From the NCBI GenBank assembly GCA_032164245.1, contig JAVMKO010000003.1, positions 44,704,890 through 44,768,889 of the forward strand: a stretch of 64,000 nucleotides of DNA, given 5' to 3'. This document shows, piece by piece, positions 22,591-33,960 of this stretch (the first letter of the stretch is position 1; each line of letters begins with the position of its first letter). Below the pieces are notes generated by a model. It was given only the letters and a program-made list of their open reading frames with translations, was not told the origin of the DNA and ran no database searches. The position numbers and the translations under genes are program-made. Source of the stretch: Sternotherus odoratus. Lineage: Eukaryota; Chordata; Testudines; Kinosternidae.

Positions 22591-25500
22591 GCATCCTACG
22601 GACGTGTAAAGAGTAATAAAAGTTTATAGAGCTGGAAATAGTCTTCATTTACAATGGGTTTTTTTAACCACATGAGTAGTTCCACAATGAATGCTCTGAT
22701 GGAAACAAAGATTTGCATCATTGCCACTTGGATCTTCCACAGTGCGATATCATCCACAGAGCTACAATAAATAATAAAATGAGAACGTTACTCTGGTTGT
22801 TATACTTTCCTCAGTAAAGGCCTGTTGGAAGACTCCCTTTTATTCCAGTGGGCTTTTATCAAGCCCCAACAGAGTTGAGAGAATAATTCACAGTGAATAC
22901 TCTATTTAATGAATTTAGTCTTTCTTTCCGCTCATCAAATGCCCACCAGGAAATAAAGCCTTCCTCAATTTTACTTGACACGTTTTTATGCAGGTTTTTT
23001 TGTTCTTTGGATTGACAGCAGGCAAATATGTAATACTCCTTTATAACCATGTTTGGTCAAAAGGTCACATGGTATTTCTAGTGTGAGATTAGATGAGTAA
23101 CTCTTATAGTCTGGAGGAGAGATTTAGAAGTCATTGGACTTGAACTCTTTCAGGGAGACATTGCATTTTAGAGAGAAGCAGTTGGTAAGAAGGATTGTGA
23201 AATTTTTGGAAGCTTTAAATCTTTTCTTTTCTGAACCATGCAGGTCTTGCCCAAGAAAAAAGACCTTTTGAAATTTAGGCTAAAATTTACTTACTGGGGT
23301 GTTCATCCTGCAAGGAATGGGATACCCTCAATTCCCATTGAAGAGGAGCTCAATCTGGAGAAAATAATGTTGCTGTTCTCCCAAGCCCTATCCACAAGCC
23401 AAGCTCTGCCCACTTGAGATGCCAAAATAAGATGTGACTCACGACAGATTGTACAGCTATTAGGAATACGATTAGGGGCTCTGTATGGGATTGGTTCTTC
23501 TTTGGTGAGTTTTGTATACACGCCTAGGCACAATAAGTATGTGCCTAGAGTCCTAGATCCCAAAGTCTTGTGATGGCATCTGAATCTCAGCTTTCATGTA
23601 ATTGTTTCTAGCCCTCATGGTTGCAAAGAAACACTTGAAACCATGAACTGAGTGTTATTGATGCAGCGATAGTCTGTCTGAGCCTGAAGACAGTTCCCAA
23701 CAGAGAGGGGAACAGCAGCCATTAGAATTAGAGAAGAAGCCACTTGACCCCATGGCCACCATCAGATCAGACCTGACTTCCGCTGTTCCTGGAGTGGAGC
23801 TGGTTGATTAGAAAAATTGACTGCCTTGCTGGAATTCATGATCTTAATTCCCCCTTGATGGGGTTCAAATGCACACCCGGCTCCATTCCAGTCCTCTGAC
23901 TTTGGGGCTGCATGGCTCAGATTGGGTAAACACATGGTGGTTCTCTCCAACATGCCATCCACTCAGCACCAAAATGAGATGCTACTCAGTAACCTATGGT
24001 GATCTTTATGTCTGACTTGTACTTCAGTAGTGCTTAGGGACTCTTGTCCTGGACGAGGACCCGCTTGTGCTTGATGTGTCCCTCTGCTTTCTTCCATGAG
24101 AATATTAGCCAGAATGAGAACTTTAACTGAGACTCTCTGAACTCTAGAGATATCTTAGGGTTTGTATGTACAAAGTTCTTTCACAGCTATTCTTATCAAT
24201 GAGGAATTTAGTGAATGAAGTTTTTACATATTTTATCAAAGTTGAAATTGTTGAGGGATAATTTATTGACCCAGAGGCAACTGACCATGGGATTACATGA
24301 CTCCATCCTGTAGAAACCACTTCCCCTCCTCACATCAATGTACTCCAAATATCAACATGGATTCTCCTTTAAAATGCTGCAGCACCTAGTGAAGAGAATC
24401 CTAGTGAACACATGCACATGCAACTTAGTAGGATGCCTTCTTTGAAATGGTCCTTGGCCCCCGAGAATAAGATGGCATTAAAAATACACACAGAAATGAG
24501 GGAGTGGGCAGACAAACTTAAAAGCATCCTACCCACTGAATTACCAAATGGGCAAAATGGCCACTGGTGATGTATTGTAGTTTGGTCAACTAGTTAGCAC
24601 TAGACATCTATTTTTGGTTACCAACTACCTCAGTTAAATAGATTGCATTTTCTGTAGATTATAAAAGTAAAAAAAGCCCACAGTAATAATCTAATCTCTT
24701 ATGTAACACAGGTATAGCTTTGTATTTATTTTTTTAACATGTCACATATATATTTTTAATTGCCATATTTCAAGCTTCTAATTGCCTATAGTTTGTCAGT
24801 GCTGTTAAGAATATAGCAGGTCAAATGGCACCAATTCTCTGCTCTGTGTAGATCCCAGGAAATGTACTGTGATGTTTTGTATTCCTCCAATGGCTATGCT
24901 GCCATTGCTGTAGAAACGGACCTCAGATCAGTAAAAATGGGTCAGTAAGTTTCATGCTATCCACTGTTTAATCGGAATGTCTTTTTGGAACAATGTATAG
25001 TTTTAGAAAAACCAAAAACCCTAACCTGACCAGCTTTTGCTTTCCAACCTCTGTTTCCATGGCATTCTCAGCTGGTAGAAGGCAAAATGCTGGTACAGTA
25101 AGAGACAAACAGCAGCTTGAGCAACACTTTCCTAGCAACACCTACAGACCACAGGATCCTGTTGTGTTAACTTGAACAAGAATAGAAACAGAATCTCTCC
25201 ACTTTTTTTTCTTCCCTCTCATGGGTGTAGGCATATGAGGGAGGGCATATGTCTGCCAAGTACTAACACTCCCATTTATACTTCACCAACACAGCATCAA
25301 CTCTCAGAGAAGCAGATTTTTATAAATACACTGCATATACAATAGGAAAGAAAAATAAGTACCTCAATACATTTTATAATCAGACTGCTTGTCTTCTGTG
25401 ATGATTGTTACAGACAAGATTGCTATACCTAGTTTGTTCTTGTCTGCTATACTACAGTATGATTCTACAACTGTAAAAAATATTTTGCAACAATAGATTA

Positions 25501-25902
25501 CATTTACAGTGTGTGCTTCACAATTAATAGATCTGCTCTCTTTACATTAGTGCACATTGAGTTATCTCAACCTACAGACAGGTAAAAGCTCAGAACTTAG
25601 AGTACTGAGTCTTTCTTTTAATATCATAAACAAATTGGACATATAGACTTTCATTCCTTAAGGAAATATTTATAAAATAATCATGTTTTACAAAAATTCA
25701 GGTGAAGTGTATGTCCCATCTTTTTGCAGCAGCTTTCTTCCAGTAATAACCTAAAGAATGGCTCAGCATTCCTACATGATAGCAACTAATAATAAAACCT
25801 ATACAGTTTCATAGCAGAAAATAAGAAAAGACTAGAAAATAAAATCTTTCATTTAAATGGTTTGGTTATTTTATTGGCAATCTGATATCACAGGGATGGA
25901 CA
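22591..25902. other. Intergenic DNA, nothing recognised
   Basis: No exon, RNA gene or named repeat seen in about 3.3 kb. Open frames are short and featureless. Confidence 0.45.
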
Positions 25903-26474
25903 TACAGTAAAACCTCCATTTAACGGACTAATTCGGGCGAGGGGGTGTCCGTTAAATCAAAAAGTCCCTTATTTAATAATAAAAAAAACAGAGCTGTCGG
26001 AGCAGCAGCCCGATCGCCACAGGGTCAGGGCGGCAGCTCCGCAGCCCGCCCACTGCCGGGACCCAGGCGGCAGCCGGGAGCCGTCAGCCAGCCCGCCCGG
26101 ATCCCGGCTGCTGGGACCTGGGTGGCAGCCAGGACCCGGCAGCCAGCCCACCCCGGTCCCGGCTGCTGGGACCCGGGTGGCAGCCAGGACCCGGCAGCCA
26201 GCCCGCCCCGGTCCCGGCTGCTGGGACCCGGGTGGCAGCCAGGAACCGTCAGCCAGCCCACCCGGGTCCTGGCTGCTGGGACCCGGGCGGCAGCCGGGAG
26301 CCGTCAGCCAGCCAGCCCGCCTGGATCCCGGCTACTGGGACCCGGGCGGCAGCCGGGAGCCGGCAGCCAGCCCCCGAGAAATGGATTTCGGATGCATCAG
26401 ACTTGCTCAGAAATTTTGTCCGTTGCATCTGAAGTCCGTTAAATCGAGGTCCGTTAAATGGAGGGTTTACTGTA
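25903..26474 (+). mobile_element. Tigger-like MITE with GC-rich minisatellite core
   Basis: The element at 25905-26472 starts CAGTAAAACCTCCATTTAAC and ends in its imperfect inverse (CCGTTAAATGGAGGGTTTAC, then TG), flanked by TA on both sides as for Tc1/mariner/Tigger elements. The termini are AT-rich. The core, about 26,000-26,375, is a GC-rich tandem array of roughly 55-bp units built on GGGACCCGGGTGGCAGCC-like words. That array creates long artefactual open frames in several frames on both strands. A second copy in opposite orientation lies at 62392-63009. Confidence 0.85.
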
Positions 26475-27424
26475 ATAGATATACCTTGATACACAACGAG
26501 GATTTGGGCCCCTTTGTGCTAGGCAAACGTAAGAGATGGTCCTTGCCTAAAGAACTTGCAGTCTAAATAGGACAAAAACTGTCTAAGTTTAAAAACTTTT
26601 TTTGCTTGTTTTGCTTTTATCCTCTTGTTCCTGCCATTGCTCTGTCCAGTCACATGAACCATTTTGCTTGGCCATAGTAGGCGTAGCCATTTTTTCCAGT
26701 GTTCCCTCACACAGCCATTGTTTACTTTGTTTCTGACTCTTCCTACTATTGGTTAATTATAACTTATTTATCTGTCCTTTAACATCATCCTCAATGATGC
26801 TTCAGCCCAAGATCAGCATCCAACACTCCCTTCCCCCCCACAGAGTCCAGTTGAGAGCTGTTCAGCTGGCAGTTCTGATGATGTAGAAGGGGTCCTGAAG
26901 GGATCTGACTCCCTGTAGATGTACTCCACCCCTGCCAGGATGATGTTCTTGCTGCTGTTGTTCTAAATCTTTGTTATCCAATGGAGCAGGGGCTGTATGA
27001 GCTCTCCCCCTCAAGGAAGCTGCCTCGAGATTTTGTTGCCACAGGTTCTGGGCTGGCTGGAGATGCCTCAGCCTTCAGTTTGTTGAAATAATTGGAGGCT
27101 GGTACCCAGAATAATTGGTGAGGCTGCAGGTAGCAAGATTCCTCAATGCTTTATCCTATTTAATGTGAAAGACTGACACTGTGTTTGGGATTGGGTCACA
27201 GGGGAATGTTTGGATGATGATGTGGGAAGAAAAAGTAGTGCCCCTTTCCCTCTCTGTCCCCTTTCCCTTTTCAGAATGAAAAACAGGGATCTTTATAGTC
27301 AAAGGCAGTGTGGGAGAAGACAGTTTATGCGGAGGGAGAGGGGGAAGAGCTTTAACAATCCCTTCGCAAGTCCAGAAATACATATTTCCTACCTCCTCGT
27401 TAGCTAGAAATTGCAGCTGTATTC
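26475..27424. other. Intergenic DNA, nothing recognised
   Basis: No gene or named repeat seen. Confidence 0.45.
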
Positions 27425-27821
27425 GTTCTTTCTAGGGTCATCGTACGTCCCATTTTGTCCGGGACAGTCCCTTTTTCAAACTCTGTTCTGGCTGTCTTGA
27501 ATTTTTGGCAAAAGTGGGCATTTGTCCTGTTTGCTCTTGCCAACTTGATCAGTGGAACAAATGCCCACTTTTGCCAAAAAAGGGGTGGGTGGAGAAATGT
27601 GCGAGAGCGGGGGAGCAGCAATGCCAACCCTGCGCAGTGAGGGAGGCAGGGCTCACGCAGGGCGAGAAGTAGGGATTGGGCAAGCAGGTCTGGCTAGCCC
27701 TGTGTGGAAGAGGGGCTTGGGCTAGCCCTGTGCAGGGAGGGGGGCTCGGGCGAGCGGCTATGGCAAGACCCACATGGTGTCCTATTTTCCCTTGGGGAAA
27801 TATTGTCACCCTAGTTCTTTC
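27425..27821. mobile_element. hAT-type MITE with perfect 8-bp TSD
   Basis: The element at 27433-27813 is bounded by identical GTTCTTTC at 27425-27432 and 27814-27821, the 8-bp duplication expected of hAT. Its ends are TAGGGTCATCG and the inverse-like TTGTCACCCTA. It is 381 bp long and has no transposase. It also holds an internal palindrome: TTTTTGGCAAAAGTGGGCAT near 27,505 is mirrored by ATGCCCACTTTTGCCAAAAA near 27,560. The open frames through it are not genes. Confidence 0.88.
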
Positions 27822-29359
27822 CTCACTGTCCGCATACCATAAGAGCCTAAATTAAAGGACAGAGATGCATAACCCTTTTACTTCATACCCTGTATGGTAT
27901 AAGGAGCTCGACAGACTGCCATTCATTTTGTTAAATTACAAGCAGCAGCAGCTAGAAATCTCCCGGGTTTTCTTCAGTGCCTCTGGGTCAGGTCAAGCCA
28001 ATATAAAAAATTAACCAAACATTCCTTTAAAGGGCCAAGCTGACCTTTTTAAAGGAAGAAAAATCTCACCTATCATCAGTCTAACTCAGGCCTCGTCTGT
28101 CCTGGACTGTGGAAAAAAACATGTTTTACAGGATATTAAACCTGACTTAGCCCCTACTCCAGGCAGGGATAAATTGTATTTAAAAACACATTAGTGGGCT
28201 GTGGCTAGCTCTAGGGTTCCTTAAGGTCAGAGTTAAAGTTGTAGTGTGGTGATGAAATATGTATTTTTTTATATTGGATAAGAATAATGGCTCAGATTGC
28301 ACCTGAGCTGTGCTTGGCTCAGGTCCAGCTGCATTGGCAAAGGAAGCTGTGTACAACCTTTAGGACCCCACTGTAAAATAGAACAGCTGTGACTTATACC
28401 TGGATATTTATTGTCCCCCATAGCTGTTCTAGCAGACAAGAATAGCTTAAATGCAGGGGGGACAGGGCTACACCCATTTGTGGGCTATGCTCCTTGAGCC
28501 AGAAGCCATGGTGGTGGGTCGGTTGACAGCCACTGCACTGGTTTTGCACTGCCTAAGGATTTCCCTTACACAATTTTTTTTCCAGGTAGTCATGTAAGGT
28601 GACTTCATGACTGCTTTGTGCTGCTGCAGTGGCACCAATATGCTGAAGTTCAGGAGATAACTAACCTAATGTGTTTGTCATGTAAGATCTGATGTGTTTT
28701 TATTGAGTCCCTTGCTTTTGAGAAATGGGGACTTGTAAAGAATGTGCTAGGTAACTACACTTAAGGGGTTGTGAAACAGCTCTTTTGTTTTTGGAAGTGG
28801 AGGAGGGGTGATTTTTTTCTCCCACTCTGCCTATATCACAACTTGAACTCCATCTTCTCCAATCATGTATCTGGTACTTATTTTGTTGGGAGTACAAATG
28901 CTTTCACCTCTTTTAATGAATTTATTCCCACTCTACTTAGTTCTGTTGCACAAATGGCTCGTTTCCTTTGGAGGTGTCCCAATTTACCTTCAAAGAACAG
29001 GCAGGCCTTGGAGAAAGCTTGAATACAAAAGTTTATTCGCTAGCGAAGTGAAGCCACAGAGATAGCTCTCAAATTATGGCTTCCCCTCATACATCATTAC
29101 AAGACTTTTTATATGGTTCTTTACATGGAGGAGGAGGCAAGAAGGGCCTCATGCAAAAAAACATGACGTTGTTTCCTATCTATTTACTTATTTGTCTGGA
29201 AAGAACAGGACATCTAAACATAAAGTTCTTACCTTTAAATGGTACATATGGGGTAAGAATACATGGAGATATGAACTAAAACATATGTGGTAAAACAAAC
29301 TTATGAAATAGACGGACAAGATATGAGTGAGGCCCAGTGGTGCCTCCAGGAATGCATAA
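27822..29359. other. Intergenic DNA, possible LTR fragment at about 28,990-29,315
   Basis: Mostly unrecognised. From about 28,990 a stretch with GGAGAAAGCTTGAATACAAA, then GTTTATTCGC (an antisense AATAAA), has the look of a retroviral LTR R region on the minus strand. I cannot find its ends, so this is a weak suggestion. Confidence 0.3.
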
Positions 29360-29888
29360 CACAAGTGTGGCAGACCCAGGGCAGGCAGCTGCCAGAAGGA
29401 CCTGTAATTAGAAGGGTTTCTACAGGGGAATTGGGTCCAGCTGAGCAAGGCTGCCACAGCCAGGAGCAGGGCCAGCTGAGGCCAGTTAAGGAGGCTGCCA
29501 GAGCCCTTTAAAAGAGACTCCTCCCCAGGGAGGAGTGTGGGAGTTTGAGGAAGGAGTTTTGGTGGCAGTTTGAGGAGGGAGTTTTGGTGGCAGTGAGAGT
29601 TAGAGGAGCGAGTTGGTGAAAGCAGAGAGTGTGAGGAGCAAGTTGGAGGAGGCAGGGACGGAGAGGCTGCTGGCAAGCAGGAGAAGAGGACTAAGGATCC
29701 CTACCAGAGGGGGACCTAGCTTTCCTAGCTTGGAGGAGCCTGTCCCTGAGAGGGAGAGAAAGGGAGCGAGCAGCTAAGGAGCAACAGAAAAACCCGAGTC
29801 TGGTACAGTCTGGCCAGGACGCCAGCGCTGTGACAGCGACCCAAAGGACTTGAGCCAGGGGAGCAGGGGAGCCACCTTGTCACACAAG
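29360..29888 (+). mobile_element. Solo LTR with 6-bp TSD
   Basis: The LTR runs from TGTGGCAGACCCAGG at 29366 to CCACCTTGTCA at 29882, so it starts TG and ends CA. It is flanked by identical CACAAG at 29360-29365 and 29883-29888. A TATA-like TTTAAAAG at 29507-29514 supports plus orientation. No internal retroviral genes adjoin it, so it is a solo LTR left by recombination. The 6-bp duplication fits a class II (betaretrovirus-like) endogenous retrovirus. The 517-bp length is ordinary for an LTR. Confidence 0.8.
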
Positions 29889-31239
29889 ATAAAAACTTAA
29901 AGCAGCTCAGAGCTAGTTACCCAGCTTCAGTAAGACATTTTCCTATATGTTTAACCTTTCCTTACAGTTCTGAGTATTGCCTCTTCTGCCACTTGGGTTT
30001 TGTGCTTACTACACTTTCACGTAGAGTGACAACATTGGCCCAATTGATAGAATTTTTAAGTTCCTAGTTAACAGTGTATGCATTCTCCTCTTCCATTATG
30101 TTTGGGTTGGATCATAAAAGAAGGTCTAAATAATAAGATGGGCGAACTAGAATGCCTAGTAGTAAATGAGGATATTGATATCCTGAGTGGAACTTTGGGA
30201 ACAGTCAAAGAAAAAACTACCTCAAATGCTGGTCTTTGGTCACACTGTTCTCATTCATCCAGTAGAGAAATGAGCAGTAAAGTTCAGTTAATTAGATCAC
30301 ATTCCTTTCTCAGTGTTTCTATTTAACCAAACTGGGAGTGGAGAGAAAATATTCTGCAACATTAATAAATTTGAAAGAAGATTATTTACCGAGCTCTGTA
30401 TGGCTTAACTATAATTCTCTAGTATCACAGCTCTGAACTTCTTCCCTTTTCAAACTCACTTGCTCAAAATATCCATGTATCTACAATTGTGTGTGCACGC
30501 ACATACACAAATAAACCTCTCGGTGCCCTTAAAAATGAAAAATTAAGAAGTACAAACAAACTATTTTGCTGTATCTTTCTAGAAGGCCAACAGGTGAAGT
30601 AACATGGTTTAACAGAGAAGACAATAGCTGGTTTCAGTATGAAATAGGATGATATAATGCTATGACAACATATAAAGGACACTTCCTCTGAATTCTACCG
30701 CAGTTCTCTTGTGACTACATAATTCCATAGCATAGTTTTTTTCTTTTTAAAATGATAGCTTCAAGAAAGGGAACCTCAACAAAACAGCAACTTAAAATAG
30801 GTTTAGCCTCACTAAAAAAATCCAAACTTCCACATTTTGTTTAAAAACGTTTAGTGAAATCTCTACATTTCAAAGTTGTAAATTTATAGGCTCTGCTCCT
30901 GCAAATTCTCCTGCCTGTGCTTAACTCCAAGTCCCACTGGAATTACTCATGTGCTTAAACTTAAGCATGTGTGTAAGAGTTTGCAGGATATGTTTTGATC
31001 GAAACATGTCTATTTTTCCTGTATGAATTATTTCCAAGTACTATTTTAGAGAAACACAAAACTTATTTAAAAAACAACATTTCCTTACCTACGGTATATT
31101 AACACCCTAAATTAGGTAAATTGGAAAAACTTTTACAATTACTTTTCACTCCTGTTCCAGAATGAAAATAGTATAGTTTCTCTTTCAGGAGCACAGCAGG
31201 TGCTAGATTTTTTAAGTCCAGACAAAACAGTTTTCATTG

Positions 31240-31241
<2 letters not shown>
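29889..31241. other. Intergenic DNA, nothing recognised
   Basis: No gene or named repeat seen. Confidence 0.45.

Positions 31242-31329
<88 letters not shown>
31242..31329. repeat. (TA)n microsatellite, about 44 units
   Basis: An uninterrupted AT/TA dinucleotide array of about 88 bases. The tyrosine-isoleucine open frames read through it are artefacts. Confidence 0.98.
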
Positions 31330-31334
<5 letters not shown>

Positions 31335-31727
31335 GTTTGGAAACATTCCTGTCTGCCTTAGATTTTGTGAAAGGCCCAATCCTGTAAATGCTACCAAGAA
31401 TATCATATAATATCATGAAGGTCCTAATGAAGTCAACGGGACTCTGTGGGACTAGTAAACACTGCAACTTGGATTGGGACTTAAAGTAAAGGAACGGGTT
31501 TGTTTCCCCTGCTTCAGATTACTTACTGTACAATGACTATCAAGTGTAGGCTTCAATCAAGTCTGTACCTTTTAGAATAAATATTTCACTATAGATATGA
31601 GGTGTAAGGAATATGGCAGCTATTTGAAACAAGGATGAAAAACCTGGACATGGTGTTTAGCCCAAATACCCAAAAATGTCTTTCAACTACAGTAGGGAAT
31701 AGAAAAGACTTGGTTAAGTAAGTCCTG

Positions 31728-31865
31728 GGAGGTGGTATTACCTAGTGGCTGGAACTGGAACTCAGGAGATATGGCTTTGCCACTGACCTACTGAATGACT
31801 TTGTGCAAGTCACTAAACCTCTGCTTCAGTTTCCCATCTATAAAATGGGGATAGAGCTGGTTGGG
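31728..31865 (+). mobile_element. MIR/CORE-SINE remnant
   Basis: GTGGCTGGAACTGGAACTC, GCCACTGACCTACTGAATGA, TGTGCAAGTCACTAAACCTC and CAGTTTCCCATCTATAAAAT are in MIR order. This is the clearer of the two MIR copies in the window. Confidence 0.75.
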
Positions 31866-32124
31866 AACCAAAATTTTCATTTTGCAGAAAATGCTGATAT
31901 TTGGATTTTTTTTCAGTTCAAGTTTCCTGTGAAATAAAAATTCTGAAATTTTTTGATTCAGAATCACTCTAATATTGTTTCAATAGTGGCAGTTTGATTA
32001 ATTTCACTTTGACTTAGGATATGAAATATAATATGCATGATATTCAAATATACATAATATAATCTATTAACATATTTTAATATAACATACAAGTTGAAAC
32101 AATGAATTTACACATCAAAAATTA

Positions 32125-33598
32125 GCCCTTTTGGCCACAGAAACATAGTGGGTGCTAATGTTCAGCTGATTATCTTAAATGACCCTCAATTTTTTTTCCC
32201 AGAGTCACTGCTTCCCAGAGTAGAGTCCCTCATTGTGCAAGTATGGCCTACATGTTTGGTCGCTAGATGTATACATTTTGCCATATTAAAAGCCATATTG
32301 ATTGCTTGCACCCAGCTTTCCAAGCAATACAGAGCTATCTGTATCAATGACCTGTCCTCTGCATTAATTTCCACTTCCCCCAGTTTTTGTGTTGATTTCA
32401 TGTTTTCTTCTAGGTTATTAATATAAGTATTAAATAGAATAGGTCCTTTGGAGTCCCACTGGAAAACAATGCTCAATGTGAATTTCCCATTTATATCTAC
32501 TAGTTATCCAGATTTAATTAATTTAATGGGTGTCATGTTAATCTTCTATCTTTTTAGGTTTTTAAACAAAATACTGTGAAGTATCAAGTCAAATGCCTTA
32601 TAGGCATCTAAATATATTACATAAACACTGTTACCATTCTCATGCAAACCTGTAATATCTTCAACAACAACAAAAGATATCAAGTTAATTTGATAGGATC
32701 TATTCTGCATAAACTCAAGCTGATGGGTTTTAAACTTGATTAATCAAGTCCTGCATCAGTCACTCCATTATCTTACCCAGGATCGATGTCAGACTGACAG
32801 GTGTAACATTACCCCAGTCATCCTATTTACCTTTTTAAAATATTGGCACCACAATAGATTTCTTCCAACCTTCTGCAACTTCTGTGCCACTCCAAACTTA
32901 TTGAAAATCAACATTAATGATCTTGTGTAAGATGATTAGAACAGCTATTCAAAAACTCTTGGATGCACATTATCCAGAGCTGCTAATTTTAAAAATGTCT
33001 AACTTGAATAGCTGCTGTTTAACATCCTCTGAGATACTATCAGAATGGAGAGAGTTATCTGATGAGACCCCATCATGTTCCCCACTCCAATTACAGAACA
33101 AAAATATGTATTTAACATTATTGTCTTTTCTGCATTTATGCTAATTCTACCATTTCTATCTAATAAGCCACTGCTTGCATCCGACGAAGTGGGTATTAGC
33201 CCACGAAAGCTTATGCTTCAATACTTTAGTTAGACTTTAAGGTGCCACAGGACTCTTTGTTACTTCTGCTATTCCAGACTAACACGGCTACCTCTCTGAT
33301 TCTATCTAATAACAGACCAATATCATTATATTTGTTCTTAATATACTTAAACTCCTTATTGACCTTAACTCTGCTGGCCATAGATTTCTCTTTTTGTCCC
33401 TGTACTTCCTTCATCAATTTTATGTAGTTCTTAACTTCTGATTTATATTCATTACCAACAACTTCCTCTTTCTCATGTAATTGTATAGCTGCCTTTAACT
33501 GCTCCTCTAAACCAGGTTGGTTCTTTAATCAATATGGTCTTCTTGCTCAGTTGTGGCTTATTGGATATCTAGTAAAATTATTACAATTCCCAATGTGA
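32125..33598 (-). mobile_element. CR1 LINE ORF2 (reverse transcriptase) remnant, minus strand
   Basis: Reading right to left, it begins with GQKEKSMASRVKVNKEFKYI-like coding sequence near 33,400. It continues past an inserted PLE tail (33167-33299) through the pre-RT segment, the RT fingers and palm (32,500-33,100), and the GPILFN-type motif at about 32,440, and ends near 32,125. The FADD catalytic box is lost: the minus frame at 32186-32476 goes from the GPILFNTYINNLEENM region straight to EDRSLIQ. Multiple stops and frameshifts make it a dead copy. It is the longest single CR1 in the window apart from the 55-60 kb one. Confidence 0.82.
33154..33312 (+). mobile_element. Solo PLE tail inserted in CR1, perfect 13-bp TSD
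   Basis: The insertion at 33167-33299 is only 133 bp and consists of the PLE tail. It is bounded by identical TTCTATCTAATAA at 33154-33166 and 33300-33312. The hammerhead-like core reads CCGACGAAGTGGG, loop TATTA, CCCACGAAAGC, TTAT, GCTTC. Stem II, GAAA and the short AGC/GCT stem III are complete. The first box has CCGACGA in place of CTGATGA. The terminal phrase CAGACTAACACGGCTACCTC is intact. The host sequence is CR1, so the PLE is the younger element. Confidence 0.9.
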
Positions 33599-33670
33599 CA
33601 GGTTTCAGAGTAGCAGCCGTGTGAGTCTGTATCCGCTACAGCCCACTTCATCAGATGCATAGAATGGAAC
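33599..33670 (-). mobile_element. Internally deleted PLE tail, minus strand
   Basis: On the minus strand it starts ATGCATCTGATGAAGTGGGC and jumps directly to GGATACAGACTC, CACGGCTGCTACTCTGAAAC. The perfect CTGATGA box is present, but the GAAA box and stem III are deleted. It abuts a microsatellite on its right. Confidence 0.75.
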
Positions 33671-33830
33671 ATACAGTGTATGTGTGTGTGTGTACATATA
33701 TATATATATATATATACTGAATGTATGTGTATTCTATATTTCTATATATATACAGTGTATGTGTATGTATTCTATATCTCTCTATACACACACACATACA
33801 TATATATACACACTAGCACAAATACCTGGC
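33671..33830. repeat. Compound microsatellite (TG)n/(TA)n/(CA)n
   Basis: Alternating GTGTGT, ATATAT, TCTATA and CACACA runs, beginning at the edge of the PLE tail. The open frames here are low complexity. Confidence 0.9.
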
Positions 33831-33960
33831 ATTGCTCGGTCCGTTGGAGGGGGGAAGGGGGGAGAGAGCTGAGCGAGTGCGTTGTCCGTTGGAGGGGGGG
33901 AGGGGGGAGAGTGCTGAGCGAGTGGGGGGGGTCGTTGGAGTGGGGGGAGTGGGGGGAGAT
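33831..33960. repeat. G-rich minisatellite, about 2.5 units
   Basis: A unit of roughly 50 bp, GTCCGTTGGAGGGGGGA then GGGGGGAGAG then GCTGAGCGAGTG, is repeated at about 33,838, 33,886 and 33,930 with decay. Runs of six to seven Gs on the plus strand give G-quadruplex potential. Confidence 0.75.

Noticed and set aside
25945..26566. Open frames with repeated GSRQPA-like units that look like a collagen-like or secreted repeat protein
   Set aside because: The repeats come from the minisatellite core of the MITE at 25905-26472. Several frames show it equally and the terminal inverted repeats enclose it.
31212..31467. Tyrosine/isoleucine repeat protein
   Set aside because: Translation of a (TA)n microsatellite.
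32186..32476. Candidate host gene on the minus strand
   Set aside because: The order of motifs (GPILFN, then an EDRSLIQ segment) is that of CR1 reverse transcriptase with the catalytic FADD lost.
33680..33872. Possible CRISPR-like or direct-repeat array
   Set aside because: Dinucleotide microsatellites with no spacer structure in vertebrate DNA.
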